From Thunnus maccoyii (Eukaryota; Chordata; Actinopteri; Scombriformes; Scombridae): a stretch of 64,000 nt of DNA. Below are positions 50,646 to 62,995 of this stretch, piece by piece. Location: positions 1,922,001 to 1,986,000 of the forward strand of contig NC_056554.1 in the NCBI RefSeq assembly GCF_910596095.1. Reading direction: 5' to 3'. The position numbers and the translations under genes are program-made. The number at the start of each line of letters is the position of its first letter. Positions within the stretch are counted from its first letter, which is position 1. Below the pieces are notes generated by a model. That model searched no databases. It had not been told where the DNA came from and saw nothing but the letters and a program-made list of their open reading frames with translations.

Positions 50646-52079
50646 TAGCTAAGACCTGCCTAGAGAAATGTATAGAAGTAAAGCTTTAATTAATTTATTT
50701 TTGTGAAAACATTAATTTAATCATGCTAATAAACTTCACCAACTACACTGAAGAATAAATAAAAAGGAAACTCCTCTATGCACTACTGAGATGGATTCAT
50801 CAGGGTTGGACTGCACTGTATGCCTTATGGCTTTGAATGCAACTTACTGCATCCTGCCTTTTGTTACACACGTTTTTCTATCTAACCTCTTTGCATGTCT
50901 TAACCATAGAAATAAAGCAGAAACTTTCTGTTAGTTTGTTAGTTTATTTCACTGTACAAATAGTGGCCTATAGAAACATTTTCCTACTTAAACTATAAGC
51001 TTTCATGTACAAGTTAAGCAATCAGCTGAAAACTGTTAAAACATCTATATTATTTGTGTTAAAAAAAAAAAGGGCAATAACTGAATGATGAAATCTGTCA
51101 TTTGATTCTTCCTTTATTGAAGTTATATGGTTCAAATTTGACAATAGCAGTGTAAAAAGAAGTACGTACCTTTTTATTATTTCCAGGAGCAACTGAAATA
51201 TGAAAAGCGAATTTTAATTTCAGACTTTCAGAGCATAAAGTGGTAGAACATATTCAACCATTACATAAATATCAGTGCAATGCAATTTAGTCACAAAAAG
51301 CTCGGCGTGATCTTTCAAGCACCAGGATGTCCTCAAGTACATGCAAAACTACAGGAGCAGAGGTTATTTTTAATCCTCTGACTCTCACCTCCTGTGCAGC
51401 TGAAAGCCAGGTGAAGCAGGTATGACATGTCCTTTATATTAACATTTGAAAAGCGGTGGAGGGAAACTTCTCATACACCACCAACCCCCCTGTGAGCAAT
51501 CAATTAAATGAGCTTCATACTATTACAGGGATAATTATCAGCAGAGTGCAGCCAGCCACTTAGAACCATTGAAAAACAAGAGTGTACAGAAAAGCATCTG
51601 AAAAGAGCAAAAGTAATGAAAAGCAGAACTTTGAACAAATGAGGACCTTGTGGCCTGTAAAATAAAGAGGTGACTGGTTAACTAAGTGATTAGAGGATCT
51701 GCTCTGCTCAAGTGTACTTGAGCAAAACCCTGTGATCTACATTCAACCTGTAAGGGTATCTGATGATTTTTCTGCGATTCATCAAGTCATGTTCAGATTT
51801 ATGCTAATCAAATTGTGACCAAAACAAGCCCATTTAAAGAGCACTGTGCAAGCTAAATAGCCTCTTAATTAAGATTGGGTAAGATTAAGCGCAGATGACT
51901 TCAGATGGAAACTTCACAATTTACAGCCAGGGTCAAGATTCAGGGGTGCTAGTGAGCAATGAGGCAGTAGATCACACTCCCTGGTAGCTCCTGCAAATTT
52001 ATAACTACATTTGGCACAAATTTAACATTTTGACAATTCTCACTACTTGTCAACCCTATACTGATGATAAAGAACAACC
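50646..52079. other. Intergenic DNA without recognisable features
   Basis: No supported coding sequence. Poly(A) run at about 51061-51071. The right end may already be 5' sequence of the L1 fragment. Confidence 0.35.
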
Positions 52080-54235
52080 CAGACTTCATTCATGTGCGCT
52101 AGGACAGGATGAAGGCAAGTTTGAGGATGCAGTCCTGCAAAGGCAAGAAGCATAAAGAGACAAGCCCTGCCACCCCCAACTCTCCTGAAGCTAACGTTAG
52201 CCACCAGATGGCTGATGCTGCTATCCTAGAGGCCATCAACTTGCTATGTACTGATCTACAAACCACCGAGGTTGAAATCTACCAGATATCAACTCTTGAA
52301 TCAAGGAGGTTGCCACCACAATTAGAGGAGAACTGTCTGCTCTTAAGACCGAAACTCTGAGTGCCATCCTGGCCTTGCAAACGGCTAGCACCAATATGGC
52401 TCCAGCATTACGGAGCTTGAACGTACAGCTACACACTCATCAGATGCAATAACGAAGCTACAGTCAGGTGAAACCTTTATGCACAGACCTGAATCAGTTT
52501 ACAGACAAGTGCATGGATCTTGAGGGGCATCTAGAGAACAAAATGTGCAGATTACAATGCTAAAGGAGGGGACTGAGAAATGTATGAAGATAAATACATT
52601 TGTCTCGCAGCTCCTAAAAGACATGATATCTCTGGATGATGCGCCACTTGTTGAACATCACACAGGACCCTGCACTCAGATGATACAGAACCTCCTTGGT
52701 CACTTGTAGTGCAACTCCGCTCTTTTCACAACGTGACAGTGATTCTCCAGAGAGCTGTGAACCTGAAGGACCCCTTCTACAAAGGGCAGAGGATCCGTAA
52801 CTTCCTTGACTTCACTCCCAAGGTCGCAAAACGCGGAGCAGTATTTAACAGAGCCAGAGAGAAACTTCAGGACAAGCCAGGAGTTTGGTATGGACTGAGT
52901 TTCATTTTGGCACAGGCAGAGAGGATGCAGAGGATCCCGTGACAGACAATGCTGCAAGTGCTGCGAGTGATTGGAAATCAGAAGAGACCTGGAACCACCT
53001 AATTACTTAAGCTATATGTGAATATTTGTGTGTGTCCAGTCTTTAGGTTGCTACCAACTACCTGAACCTTTATTGAGGAGAATGTAACTGCAAAACAATC
53101 TAGTTTGCAGTGCAGCTGATAGAATGACCCATGAATGACATTATATGTTGCACTCTCAGATGTTTTCATGTCACTAACAAACAGATACACACTAAGAAAC
53201 AAGCAGCCAATTGATACGATTTAGTTTTAGGAAGGACGGGGAAGATTTTATTTGATCATTTGGACTCCATGCACAGGGAGAGTAAAACCTACTGTATGAT
53301 TACAGTAGTCAATCTGGTGGTAAAGTAGGCTAGGGTCTGGACAACGTCACATTTGGCCACTCAATGTTTACATATTTGTTCATTTTTTGTTTAGGCTAAA
53401 TAACCTAATGATAACATGATCTTTTATTGGAACAACTGATGGCGATGTCCTGGAGGTAGCCTGGGGTCATCAGAATATATGTTTTCTATGGAGCTATTTT
53501 CAACTTTCAGATCAAAGTGTTTGGTAAGGGAAGTTAGCATATGATTATGTTTGAGTGTGTTTACTATGTAGCTTTTAGGTTTGATTTTTCTATCGGGGTT
53601 GCACCTTACTTCACAGGTTTTTCTTAGTATAGGCAAGGCATTGAGTATTTTGTTTGGAGGGCAGGGCTGGGACTTATGTATACAATGTATGACTATTTCT
53701 ATCACACTGACGGGGGATACTATGGTTTTCTCTGTGTTAGCCTGAGTTATGCAGGATAATGTAACACAAATAAAGAGGGGAGACAGCTCACTATGGTCAC
53801 ATGGAACATTAAAGGACTGAATCATCCTATGAAAAGGGGCAAGGTACAGGAAGACCTAAAGGCACTTTCTTGTGATGTAATTTTGCTTCAAGAAACCCAC
53901 CTGAACAAAAATTAGCATATTAAGCTGAGATGTAGATGGATTGGTCTTACTTATCATGCGACGTGTGTGGTAAGATCAAAAGGTGTGGCTATATTATTCA
54001 AAAAGGGTACGCCTTTTATCCATAAACTACCCATTGCAGATAAAGAGGGTGAGTATGTAATAATAGTAGAGGATATGTCCATTACACTAGTGAATATATA
54101 TGGACCCAACACACAACACCTGATTCGGTTTGTGTCGGGAGCAGGTATGGATGTCTTCCCCAAACCCCTGAGGCCACAAAACTACTTCTTTCTACTTCTA
54201 AATGTTAAATCCAGTTATGAAACAGTCTAATATGC
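52080..54235 (+). mobile_element. L1-clade LINE, 3'-truncated (ORF1 plus start of ORF2)
   Basis: 52109-52700 encodes a lysine-rich, then coiled-coil-like ORF1 start in several frames (INLLCTDLQTTEVEI). 52709-52942 encodes the ORF1 C-terminal domain (LQRAVNLKDPFYKGQRIRNF, then FILAQAERMQRIP). ORF2 endonuclease begins at about 53794 with TWNIKGLNHPMKRGKVQ and ILLQETHL. It continues in a second frame to NIYGPN at about 54108. Reverse transcriptase is absent. Stops and frameshifts throughout. Confidence 0.75.
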
Positions 54236-54320
54236 AAACTGAAAATGAGACATCTACTCAATACAAGACTGGTGCTATGGATTAAAAACGTACTGCAGGA
54301 TAAGGTACAACATGTAATGG

Positions 54321-55068
54321 TTAAAGATCCCCTCCACATGTTTTAAGCACATAAAAATACTCTGCTTTGAAAAATAATTTGTGCCTCATATAATTTTTCC
54401 ATAAAAAAGTTCAGTTATCTGCTTAAAATCCTTAAACTGAAATCTACTCCTTTTGCCTCAGTGAAAAATAAAAATATTTTAAAAATGAAAAGATTAAAAG
54501 ATGTCTCCTATTTCACTGTAAAGTCCATTCTCACCACAATTGGCTCCAGACTAGTTGTGATGTCACAAATAATGCTTGTAAATAAACGTGTTTAACTAAC
54601 TAACTAACTAGCTGAAATACATCAGGCACACGTCATGTAGAGGTACACTAACTCCATCTCTGTCACTGCATGCATAAAAATAATATGCATAAACAGATTG
54701 TACTCGATTTTTACACAGTTCTATGTAGTTTTTAACTGTTGGATGGCTTTGTAGCCACGCATAGAGAAAAAAAATAGGCCAGCAAATAGAGACGTGCCTC
54801 CTGATGGCTTTCGTGGTCTGTGTAGCGGCTTCAGTTGATTATAATGGAGGCGCTCCGCTGAGGCCATGCTGCGACAGACGTCTCACGTGGCGTCTGTGTC
54901 CAGTGTATTTTGGCTGTAAGATTTAAGGTGAGCTCAGAAAAACTTTACTCCTTCAGCATATGAATGTGAAAACAAATTCGGCACATACATAATTCTGCTC
55001 AGAGAAGAGAACAACATTCAACTGAGGGAAAAATAAGCAAAACATTTATTAGTGGAGGGGACTTTAAA
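54321..55068. mobile_element. TTAA-ended MITE family J, fuller copy
   Basis: It starts TTAAAGATCCCCTCCACATG and ends AGTGGAGGGGACTTTAA, so the terminal inverted repeat is about 17 bases with one mismatch. Inner blocks CACTGTAAAGTCCATTCTCA and GAATGTGAAAACAAATTCGG recur in the partial copy at 45470-45785. The internal part has no coding potential. TTAA termini suggest a piggyBac-type origin. Confidence 0.7.
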
Positions 55069-55339
55069 CATTCTGAATCCAACAATATTGCTTCAAATTG
55101 AGAGGTCCCTCAGGGTTGATTTCTCCCCAGCATTTGGAAAGATATTTTAACAGCTTTTTACAAATGACTGATTGAATCAGTTCTGGGTAAATAAAACCCC
55201 AGTTTTTCATTTACAACTCCTGTTTTTTTCATTCCCTCACTGCTTGCTCCCTAATGCTCCTGATCATTCCCCATATATCTCATAGCTGTGTCTCTCTCCT
55301 TATGCTGTTTCAATATTGCTTCCAGTTTGTGCGTTTTGT

Positions 55340-56900
55340 TGTTCTTATAGTTTACCAGACTACTGCTTGCGCAAATTTGTACTGAATCAATGCTTCAAAT
55401 GAATGATCTTCCTTTAATTGTCTAAATGCTTTATTTCTGCTTTTCACAGCTTTCCTGTAGTTTTCATCCCACAATAGTACACTGTTCTTACTTTTACCTC
55501 CTGCACCCTTTGGAATTGTTTTGTGTGATGTCTGTATGATGGCTGTGACCAGCTTTTTGTTGAGTTCATCCACATCTGTCATATCCTCCCTAAGAAGTTC
55601 TTCACATCTAATATTGCTTAATGCTTGAAATGCGTCCCAATCGCCTTTCTCAGGTTTCCATTTTGGTATCCTCAGCCCCCCACTCTGATGTACTTCTGTT
55701 CCAATCTTAATCCTTTTAGGATAGAGATCACAGCCAGTTGGTGATTTATTGGACACCTCCCATGTTGCGATAACTGCAATTTCCTATGGTGTCAGTGTCA
55801 GATCTATCACACTTTCTGTATTTTGTGTACTGTTACATCTAATACCTTTCAAATCATTAATACATACTAGTCTTTTCTCACCCATGAGTTCCTCTATACT
55901 GAAACCATTTGCATCAGTATGTTTACTCCCCCACAGTGTACTATGAGCATCTAAGTCCCCATACCATACCATTTTATCTTGTAGCTGCCCAGCAACAGTA
56001 TTCAGTGTATCAAGGTTCAGACTATTACATGGGTTATAATAATTAATTATTGTTGAATAGTCCTCTCCTGTCCAAATCTTGACCGTTATTGATTCTTGGT
56101 CTTCTCCAGTATTAACCAGACTATACCTCATCCCATTCTGCACATAGTATAGTATAGCCATTCATAACAAAATCCCACTGTGGTTTCAATCATGTTTTTT
56201 GTATACATATTATATTAGGCTTATATTGTAGATTTGACCCACCACCCCCCATGATTGTGAACTACAAGTTCCCCCACATAACATTTCCTCAACTGCTTCC
56301 CAACCCAGACTTTTGACTCCAAGATATTTCTCTGTAGACTTTACTATTATCTTGATCTTTTCAGTTTTCTTGTCTGTCTGTGCAGACCAATTTATCACAT
56401 CTACCATAAACAGTACAAAATAATTTTTGGCCACAATCAATGCATCTTTCTTTTCTTTGCTACATCCCTCATATATTCTCACTTTGTTGCTCTTCATAAT
56501 CATTTGCTTAGACTTCTCTGGGTGCGCAGATACTCTCTTTGCTGCTTCGGCATATGTAATCCTTTGAGAAATTTTCACTTTTTGCACCTCTGCTGCTCTC
56601 TTGCTGATAGACAGAGCTATGCTCTCCCCCACAGTTACATCAATTTAGCTTAGCTCCCCTTTTACACTTTCCATATTCATATTCACTGGCACACCTTCCA
56701 CATCTTTGTTTGCTTTTGTATACAGCCGCTACGTGTCCATACTTTTGGCATTTAAAACATCTCAATGGCGGGGGGACATGGCCTGGGTCCAACGTTGTAG
56801 GTCATATACACAATATATAATTTGGATCCTCATCGCATGTGATCATTACGGCTAGGCTGTTGCCTTTCTCTCCGTTTCTTGTTGTTTTCAGATGTTTTGT
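55340..56900 (-). mobile_element. I-clade (Nimb-like) LINE fragment, ORF1 end plus ORF2 start
   Basis: On the minus strand, about 56640-56780 encodes zinc-knuckle text (CFKCQKYGHVA, then CGRCASEYEYGKC and CNCGGEH past a stop). 56210-56632 encodes the ORF1 tail (ITYAEAAKRV). 55784-56161 encodes an endonuclease block with MVWYGDLDAHSTLWGSKHTD and VIDLTLTP. 55352-55756 continues into the linker before the reverse transcriptase (WDENYRKAVKSRNKAFRQLK). The reverse transcriptase is missing. It is broken in at least three places. Confidence 0.75.
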
Positions 56901-56924
56901 CTCAGTCACCTTTGCCCCAACCAC

Positions 56925-57990
56925 ATTTTCTTTTGACTGATGCCCAGATAGTGTACTGTACTTACTTCACCAAAAAAAGTGATTGGAAATACTGTACAGG
57001 TGTTTGCACAGACAGCGCTGCATCAATGACAGGAAAACATAGTGGTGTTGTCAAACAGATCCAAGTGGGAGCACTGTTTTTACATGGGGAAAGGATAGCA
57101 ACAAAGCAGAACTGCATCCAGTCATGAACATGGCTGTTAACTGTTAACTATTTTAAGAAAAATGCACTCAACTCAAGGTGTTTTGCTGCTCTGTGCGAAA
57201 GACTTGATGAAAATCATTTGCAGTACCACAGTGAAGTAAGGTGGCTTTCAAGAGGACATGTGCTTAATCGCCTTTTTGAACTGAGAAAAGAGTTGCACAC
57301 ATTTCTTAAAGAGGAGCACTCCCTCTTGCTGAGCATTACACTGATGGTAACTTTTGTGCAAAACTGGCTTACTTATCAGAAATATTTGACCAGTTAAATC
57401 AACTCAGTATATCAATTCAAGGCAGAAACAGTACCGTGTTTTTAGTTTCAGACAAAATTGAGGGTTCAAGAAAAAACTTGAGGGATAATTTGACATGTTT
57501 TCACTCCTAATTGAAATTCTGGAAGCCTCTCCTCATGTCAATGTATCCAGTGCTATAACCCAGCACCCAGATGTTTGCAGACTACTTCCCAGGTGACCCA
57601 TGACATGATAACCTTTGGATTTTGGACCCTTTCTCTATAGATCTTGCCTCAGAGGACATGGCTCTGTCCACTGTGTTGGAAAATGAACTGATGGAACTAT
57701 CAGCAGACAGCAGCCTGAAGCTTCAGCTCACACAAGTTGACCTTGCTTCTCTCTGGATACTTGTTGCCAGTCAATAGCACTCAAAAATTGGCAATCAAAT
57801 TTCTGTTGCCTCTCACCACCACCTATTAATGTGAGTCAGGTTTTCCATTGCGACTGTCACAAAATCAAAGGCAAGGAACAAACTGAAAACAACTTTGTAT
57901 GCTGCTCTGCATGTCAGCCTCTCATCCATCCCACCATGACTTGATCTTATTATTTCTTAGAAGCAAACCCAAGTGTCTCACTGAGGATAA
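56925..57990 (+). pseudogene. ZBED5-like hAT transposase pseudogene
   Basis: The plus strand encodes GVCTDSAASMTGKHSGVVKQ (56998-57060). It continues in other frames with NYFKKNALNSRCFAALCERL, YHSEVRWLSRGHVLNRLFEL (57220-57290), LMELSADSSLKLQ (57690-57730) and a final FLLPLTTTY..CESGF block (57800-57845). The order matches the RNase H-like core and C-terminus of the hAT transposases that gave rise to ZBED5 and related proteins. At least six stops or frameshifts. No N-terminal BED finger and no terminal repeats were found. Confidence 0.8.
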
Positions 57991-59329
57991 GCAGAATATT
58001 TATTTTGGTCATTGCAGCTGACAGTGGCATAACACTGTATTATGTATTATGTATTCCTGAAATAAGTTCTCGGAATATCTTTTTATCCTCAATGAATAAA
58101 CTTTGCACTCTCTTATCATCTATCTTATTCAATCTGACACTTAACGCTGTCCTCCTGTTGCTCTTATGCTTTGCTCATGGTCAGTTTCTTCTAGGTTTGG
58201 GATCTCATTTTACTGTCTCCGTTTTCACCTACTATTACTTGTCTGAACTGTATTCCAATCTGCATCCTTCCCACCACCTACTTCCATTCCTCCTATCTCA
58301 CTTCCCTCTGTCATCTCCTGTCCAGTCATAGACCAGTTGTGCCACACCGGAAATATTTAGTCTAGCCATGATTTGACGCTGAGAAAGGCCCTTTCTTAGA
58401 AAAACAATTTGACTTCTGATACTTTAAATTAGTTCTGATACCATGTTTCCCTCCCATCACAATGCTACTTAGTAAGCAATGATCTGCTGGAAACTTGACA
58501 CACAGCCATATTTATAACAGGTGAACACTGGCTGCAAGTTGAGTTATTTAAATGAGCCTCTGATAAGTAGATCAAATCCATCTTAGTGTCATTCAATGGA
58601 AGGGATACAAGTCAAGGAAATCTGACCTTTTGTACAAAGGAGTTAAGTTGGTTAATGCCACAAATTTGCTTAAATTTTATTGCTGACCGGACTTCCTTTG
58701 GGATGGTAGAGCAGCATGCATGCTTGAGCTGTGAGTTCCCTTACACCAACACAATAAACTCCACCAAAACTCAAGAATTAAGGAGGACCCAGGACCTTTG
58801 ATAATGAGTGGAGCTTCAACAAAAACAAAAAACAAAAAAAAAACCTGGACAGTCAAGGTAAAGAAGGTAAAGAACATGCTAACACCTGAAGCTCACAATG
58901 GCTTCATTTTAAGCCAGTTTGGATGACATTAGCAAACAAATTCAAGCCCTGCATAACAAAGTGAAAACGGACCTGAAATATATATAGTTATAAATAACTG
59001 GTTTGTTCGCTTGAGGGATTGAAACACAGCTACCTACAATACAGCCCTAGTATGGGCAGATTAACCCCTAATGGGTTGAATCCAATTACTAGCTCGGGAC
59101 CCTTTCTTTATGGGAGGCTTTTCCCTTAAAACAAAAAGAGAGTCAACATATAATGAGGGTTGTTGACACCTCTTTTTGGAGGTAACCTTTTTTTGTATAT
59201 AATTAAGTTTAGATATTCTTGCTTGTTGTTTAAAATATTGTTAATCGCTCATGAATATTTTACTGATATCCTGTGAGGGAGTCACTACAGTGTTAATAGA
59301 CCTAAAATGGCCCATAAATACCAAACAAG
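57991..59329. other. Intergenic DNA without recognisable features
   Basis: A hydrophobic open frame at 58005-58331 lacks homology or a codon-usage signal that I can see. A short A-rich run lies near 58820. The right end may be the 5' UTR of the L1. Confidence 0.35.
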
Positions 59330-62300
59330 AAGAGATCAAGTTAATGTCTTTAAATGTTAATGGTTAAAAGAGCCAAAATTATGACCAAACTTAAAAAGGA
59401 AAAGATGCAGATCAACTTCCTAAAAAAAAACTCACCTGTCACAAATAGAAGAGAAATTTAATTTGGATTCAAAAATACTTTTTATTGTTCCCACTCTAAT
59501 ACCTGCAAAAGAGGAGTAACAATTCTAATATCTAATGTAATCAAATTTGAGTGTCAAAAAGAAATTTGAAAGTGAACATATAGGCACCACCTGAGACTGA
59601 TAAGCACTTTTTAAATTCCTATTCGATACTATTGCTGTAGAAAGTGAGGTTATACATATGTGGAGGAGACCTCAATCTGATAATGTACTACAACATGGAC
59701 ACAACTAGCTTCAAGAGAAATAAGAAACCCATCACAAATTTGGTGAAAAATGTATTGGAGTAAATGTGCTTTTTTGATGTGTGGAGGGACATTCATCCTC
59801 TGCGGAGAGACTTCAGTCATTACTCTGCAACACACTCTATTTACTCCAGAATTGATTATTTTTTCATGCAGAAAGAGAATAGGGATAGAATACAATTATG
59901 TCATATTGGAGTGGCTGATGTGTCCGATCATAACGCCATTTACCCGAAGATTTATTTGAGCTGCAGACAGAAAGATACAATATGGAGATTGAATGTGGGA
60001 ATATTAAACAATAAGTCAATAGTTGAGCAAATCAAAGCTGACATTCAGACTTATCTGGAGGAAAATAATAATGACAAGACCAACACAGCTATACTATTGG
60101 ATGCATTAAAAGCAGTCATATGAGGAAAACTGATTACAAGTAACCTTAAAAAAGAAAAACAATACAAGATACTTCAGCCAAACTAAAACAATTGGAACAA
60201 TAACATAATGGAAAAACTGACCAAAAGACACAACAACAAATGAAAGAGGTGAGAGAGAAGATGAATGATCCTCTCCAAAATTAAATAGAGACAAAAGCAG
60301 GATATTTAAAACAAAATTACTATGAATCAGGCCTCTAAGCTGCCAAGTTATTGGCGAGACAATTATGGAAACAACAGGCAAAAATGATGGTCTATAAACT
60401 TAATGATCCAAAAACAAATCAACCTAATTATGAACCAAAAGAAATACTACTACAAAGAACTCTACACTTAATCATTGGCCTCAAATCAAAATGATATTAA
60501 AACATTCCTTGACTCCTTGGACCTTCGCTCTATGTAAAAAGCAAAATGAACACTTAACAACAATGACAACTACAGATGAAATCCAGAAAGCAATAGAAAA
60601 ACTAAAAACAAACAAGGTACTTGGTAGTGAAGAATTTTCATCTGAGTGGTACAAGAAGCTTGAAAAAGAACTGTCCCCTCTGCTCCACACTACCTTTAAT
60701 TGGATCATGGCTAAAGATGTTAATCCCCCCTCATGGAAGGAAGCAATATTCACAGTACTCCCACTAAACCACTAAAATATAAGGAATATTGCCAAAACTA
60801 TAGACCAATATCAATTTAAATGTTGATTACAAGCTCTACACCTCTATTATATCAAACAGGCTCCACTCATTTGTATCAGACTTGATAGATGAAGACCAAA
60901 CTGCCTTTGTTACAGTTAGACAAACATAAGACAATATTAGAAGAATGTTGCACATCATACATAGAATACATAGAAATAATTTACCAACAGCTGTGATTAG
61001 CCTAGATGCAGAAAAGGCATTTGATAGGGTCAATTGGGAATTTTTAATGTATATCTAACATTGGAGAAATTTGGATTTAATATAGAATCAATTCAATGCA
61101 TTAAGTCTATTTAAAACAAACCCACAGCTAGAGTAAAAGTTAATGGCTCTCTTAGAAATATTAGCAAAAGGAACTAGACAGGGCTGTTGTCTCAGTCCTA
61201 CCTTGTTTGCTCTATACATTGAACCATTGGCCCAATTGATCAGACAAGACACTTCAATAACAGGAATAGAAATCAACAACCGAAAACATACGTCTTTTTG
61301 CGGACAATGTTATGATGTACTTGAATGACCCAGTGAACTCCTTTATGCAACTTACGTAAATTTTGGAACAATATGGTTTATATTCACTACAAATTAAACA
61401 TACTTAAAACTCAAATTCTCATGTTTATCTGTTCACCAGATCAAAAACTTAAAGAACTGAAAATAAATTGGGAAGCAAAATCACTTAAATACTTGGGTAT
61501 TAACATAACTAAACACCTATCAAGGCTATATTGAAGCAACTATGAACATAGCGATGTAAACATAAGGAAAGATATTGAAAGATTTTCCACTTACCCAATG
61601 GGGCTAAATTATAGGATAAGTGTGGTGAAAATGAATATTCTACCATGTTTGTTATATTTATTCTAATCTCTGCCCATGAATATAGCAGTTTATAGTCCAG
61701 TTTCTTAAATGGTAAGGTGAAAGACCTAGGGTCGGTTATATCACTGTTCAGCTACCTAAAGACAAAGGGGGAATGGCACTCCCGACTCTAAAAGAATACT
61801 TTCACGCAGCACAATTGTGTCCACTTATTTACTGGTGCAATGCAGATTATGTAGCTTGATGGAAAGATATCGAAAAGCCTGCGTCCAAATACCTGATTCA
61901 AGCAAGTATTGGGGAAAGAAAGATCCCTGACCCTATAAAAGATGAGGTAGACCTAGACCCAATAACATTATTTACTCTAGACATGCTTTTGATTGTGAAT
62001 TTGAATGCGGAAGGTCTGACTTTAGATTTAAACAGTGGGTGGGAATGGGTATAACAGCCATATACACGGTTACTCAAAAGGGTGAAATGAATTAAAAGAC
62101 GAATTAAAAAAAAAAAAATGACCTAACAAACCAGGACTTGGGTAAATATTTAAAAATGAAGGACTATCATAAAAATACATCCTATCATAAAGGTACTTGT
62201 ACAAGCATACCATAATGCTATTCCCAGAGTCATGTCAATCCTGTACTTTTGTTTGATGGAATCTGGAAGGGATTCAAAATTATATATTAAGGCTGAATTG

Positions 62301-62995
62301 GAAAGAGAACTGAATGAAAAGATCCCTGAAAAGAAGTGGTATGATATGTGGAAAATACACCAGACCACAACACAATCACAGAGTTGGAGAGAATTTATAT
62401 GGAAGAATCACATTAATTACTTCATCACACCCAGAATTAAAAGTAAACAAATAAATATTCAACAACCAGGCTGGAGACTGTGTAATAACATGGAACCAAA
62501 CACACACACATTTTTTGAAATTGCATGAAAATAAAACTTTTCTGGAATGGTATACATTCTCTTCTGTGTGAGGTAGTGGCTTACAAAATCCCTCAAACAT
62601 GTCTTGTTTTATACCCGGGACATATGGAAGGAACTGTGCATATAGCAGTCAGGATTCTCCTCGCTACCATAAAGAAGGCTATTACTAAGAACTGGCTCAA
62701 GACTGATGCACCAAATTACAAACAATGGCTGACCATTGTAGATGATATCCTAGTGATGAGGAATCTGACATATAGGTTAAAAATGAAGAAAGATTGTTTT
62801 GCGAAAGGCTGGAGAAAATGGTTAATATATAAATTAAAAGGGCATAAATAGTAATATTGTCTGAATAGAATGTAGACCTGTTCCTCCCTACAGACTCTGT
62901 TCCCCTTTTATTGTATTTTCTTTCCTTTTTATTTCTTTTCTCCCTTTTTTGCCCCTTCTAAAAAGAAAACAATAAAGACAAAGCTTTAAAAAATT
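59330..62995 (+). mobile_element. L1-clade LINE, ORF2 nearly full length but broken
   Basis: ORF2 opens at about 59345 with MSLNVNG. Endonuclease blocks follow at 59660-59960 (CGGDLNLIM, SRIDYFFMQ, VSDHNAI). Reverse transcriptase blocks: KVLGSEEFSSEWYKKL (60615-60665), NYRPISI (60800), VISLDAEKAFDRVNW (60995-61035), [20 protein letters not shown] (61165-61225) and FADNVMMYL (61295-61320). In that last block the second catalytic Asp of FADD is Asn. A C-terminal part (62232-62851) follows. The 3' end has a pyrimidine-rich UTR, AATAAAG at 62979 and an A-run near 62990. Stops and frameshifts occur throughout, and no ORF1 is attached. Confidence 0.85.

Noticed and set aside
58005..58331. Hydrophobic 108-residue open frame
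   Set aside because: Looks like T-rich composition. No signal peptide, family motif or splice context could be supported.
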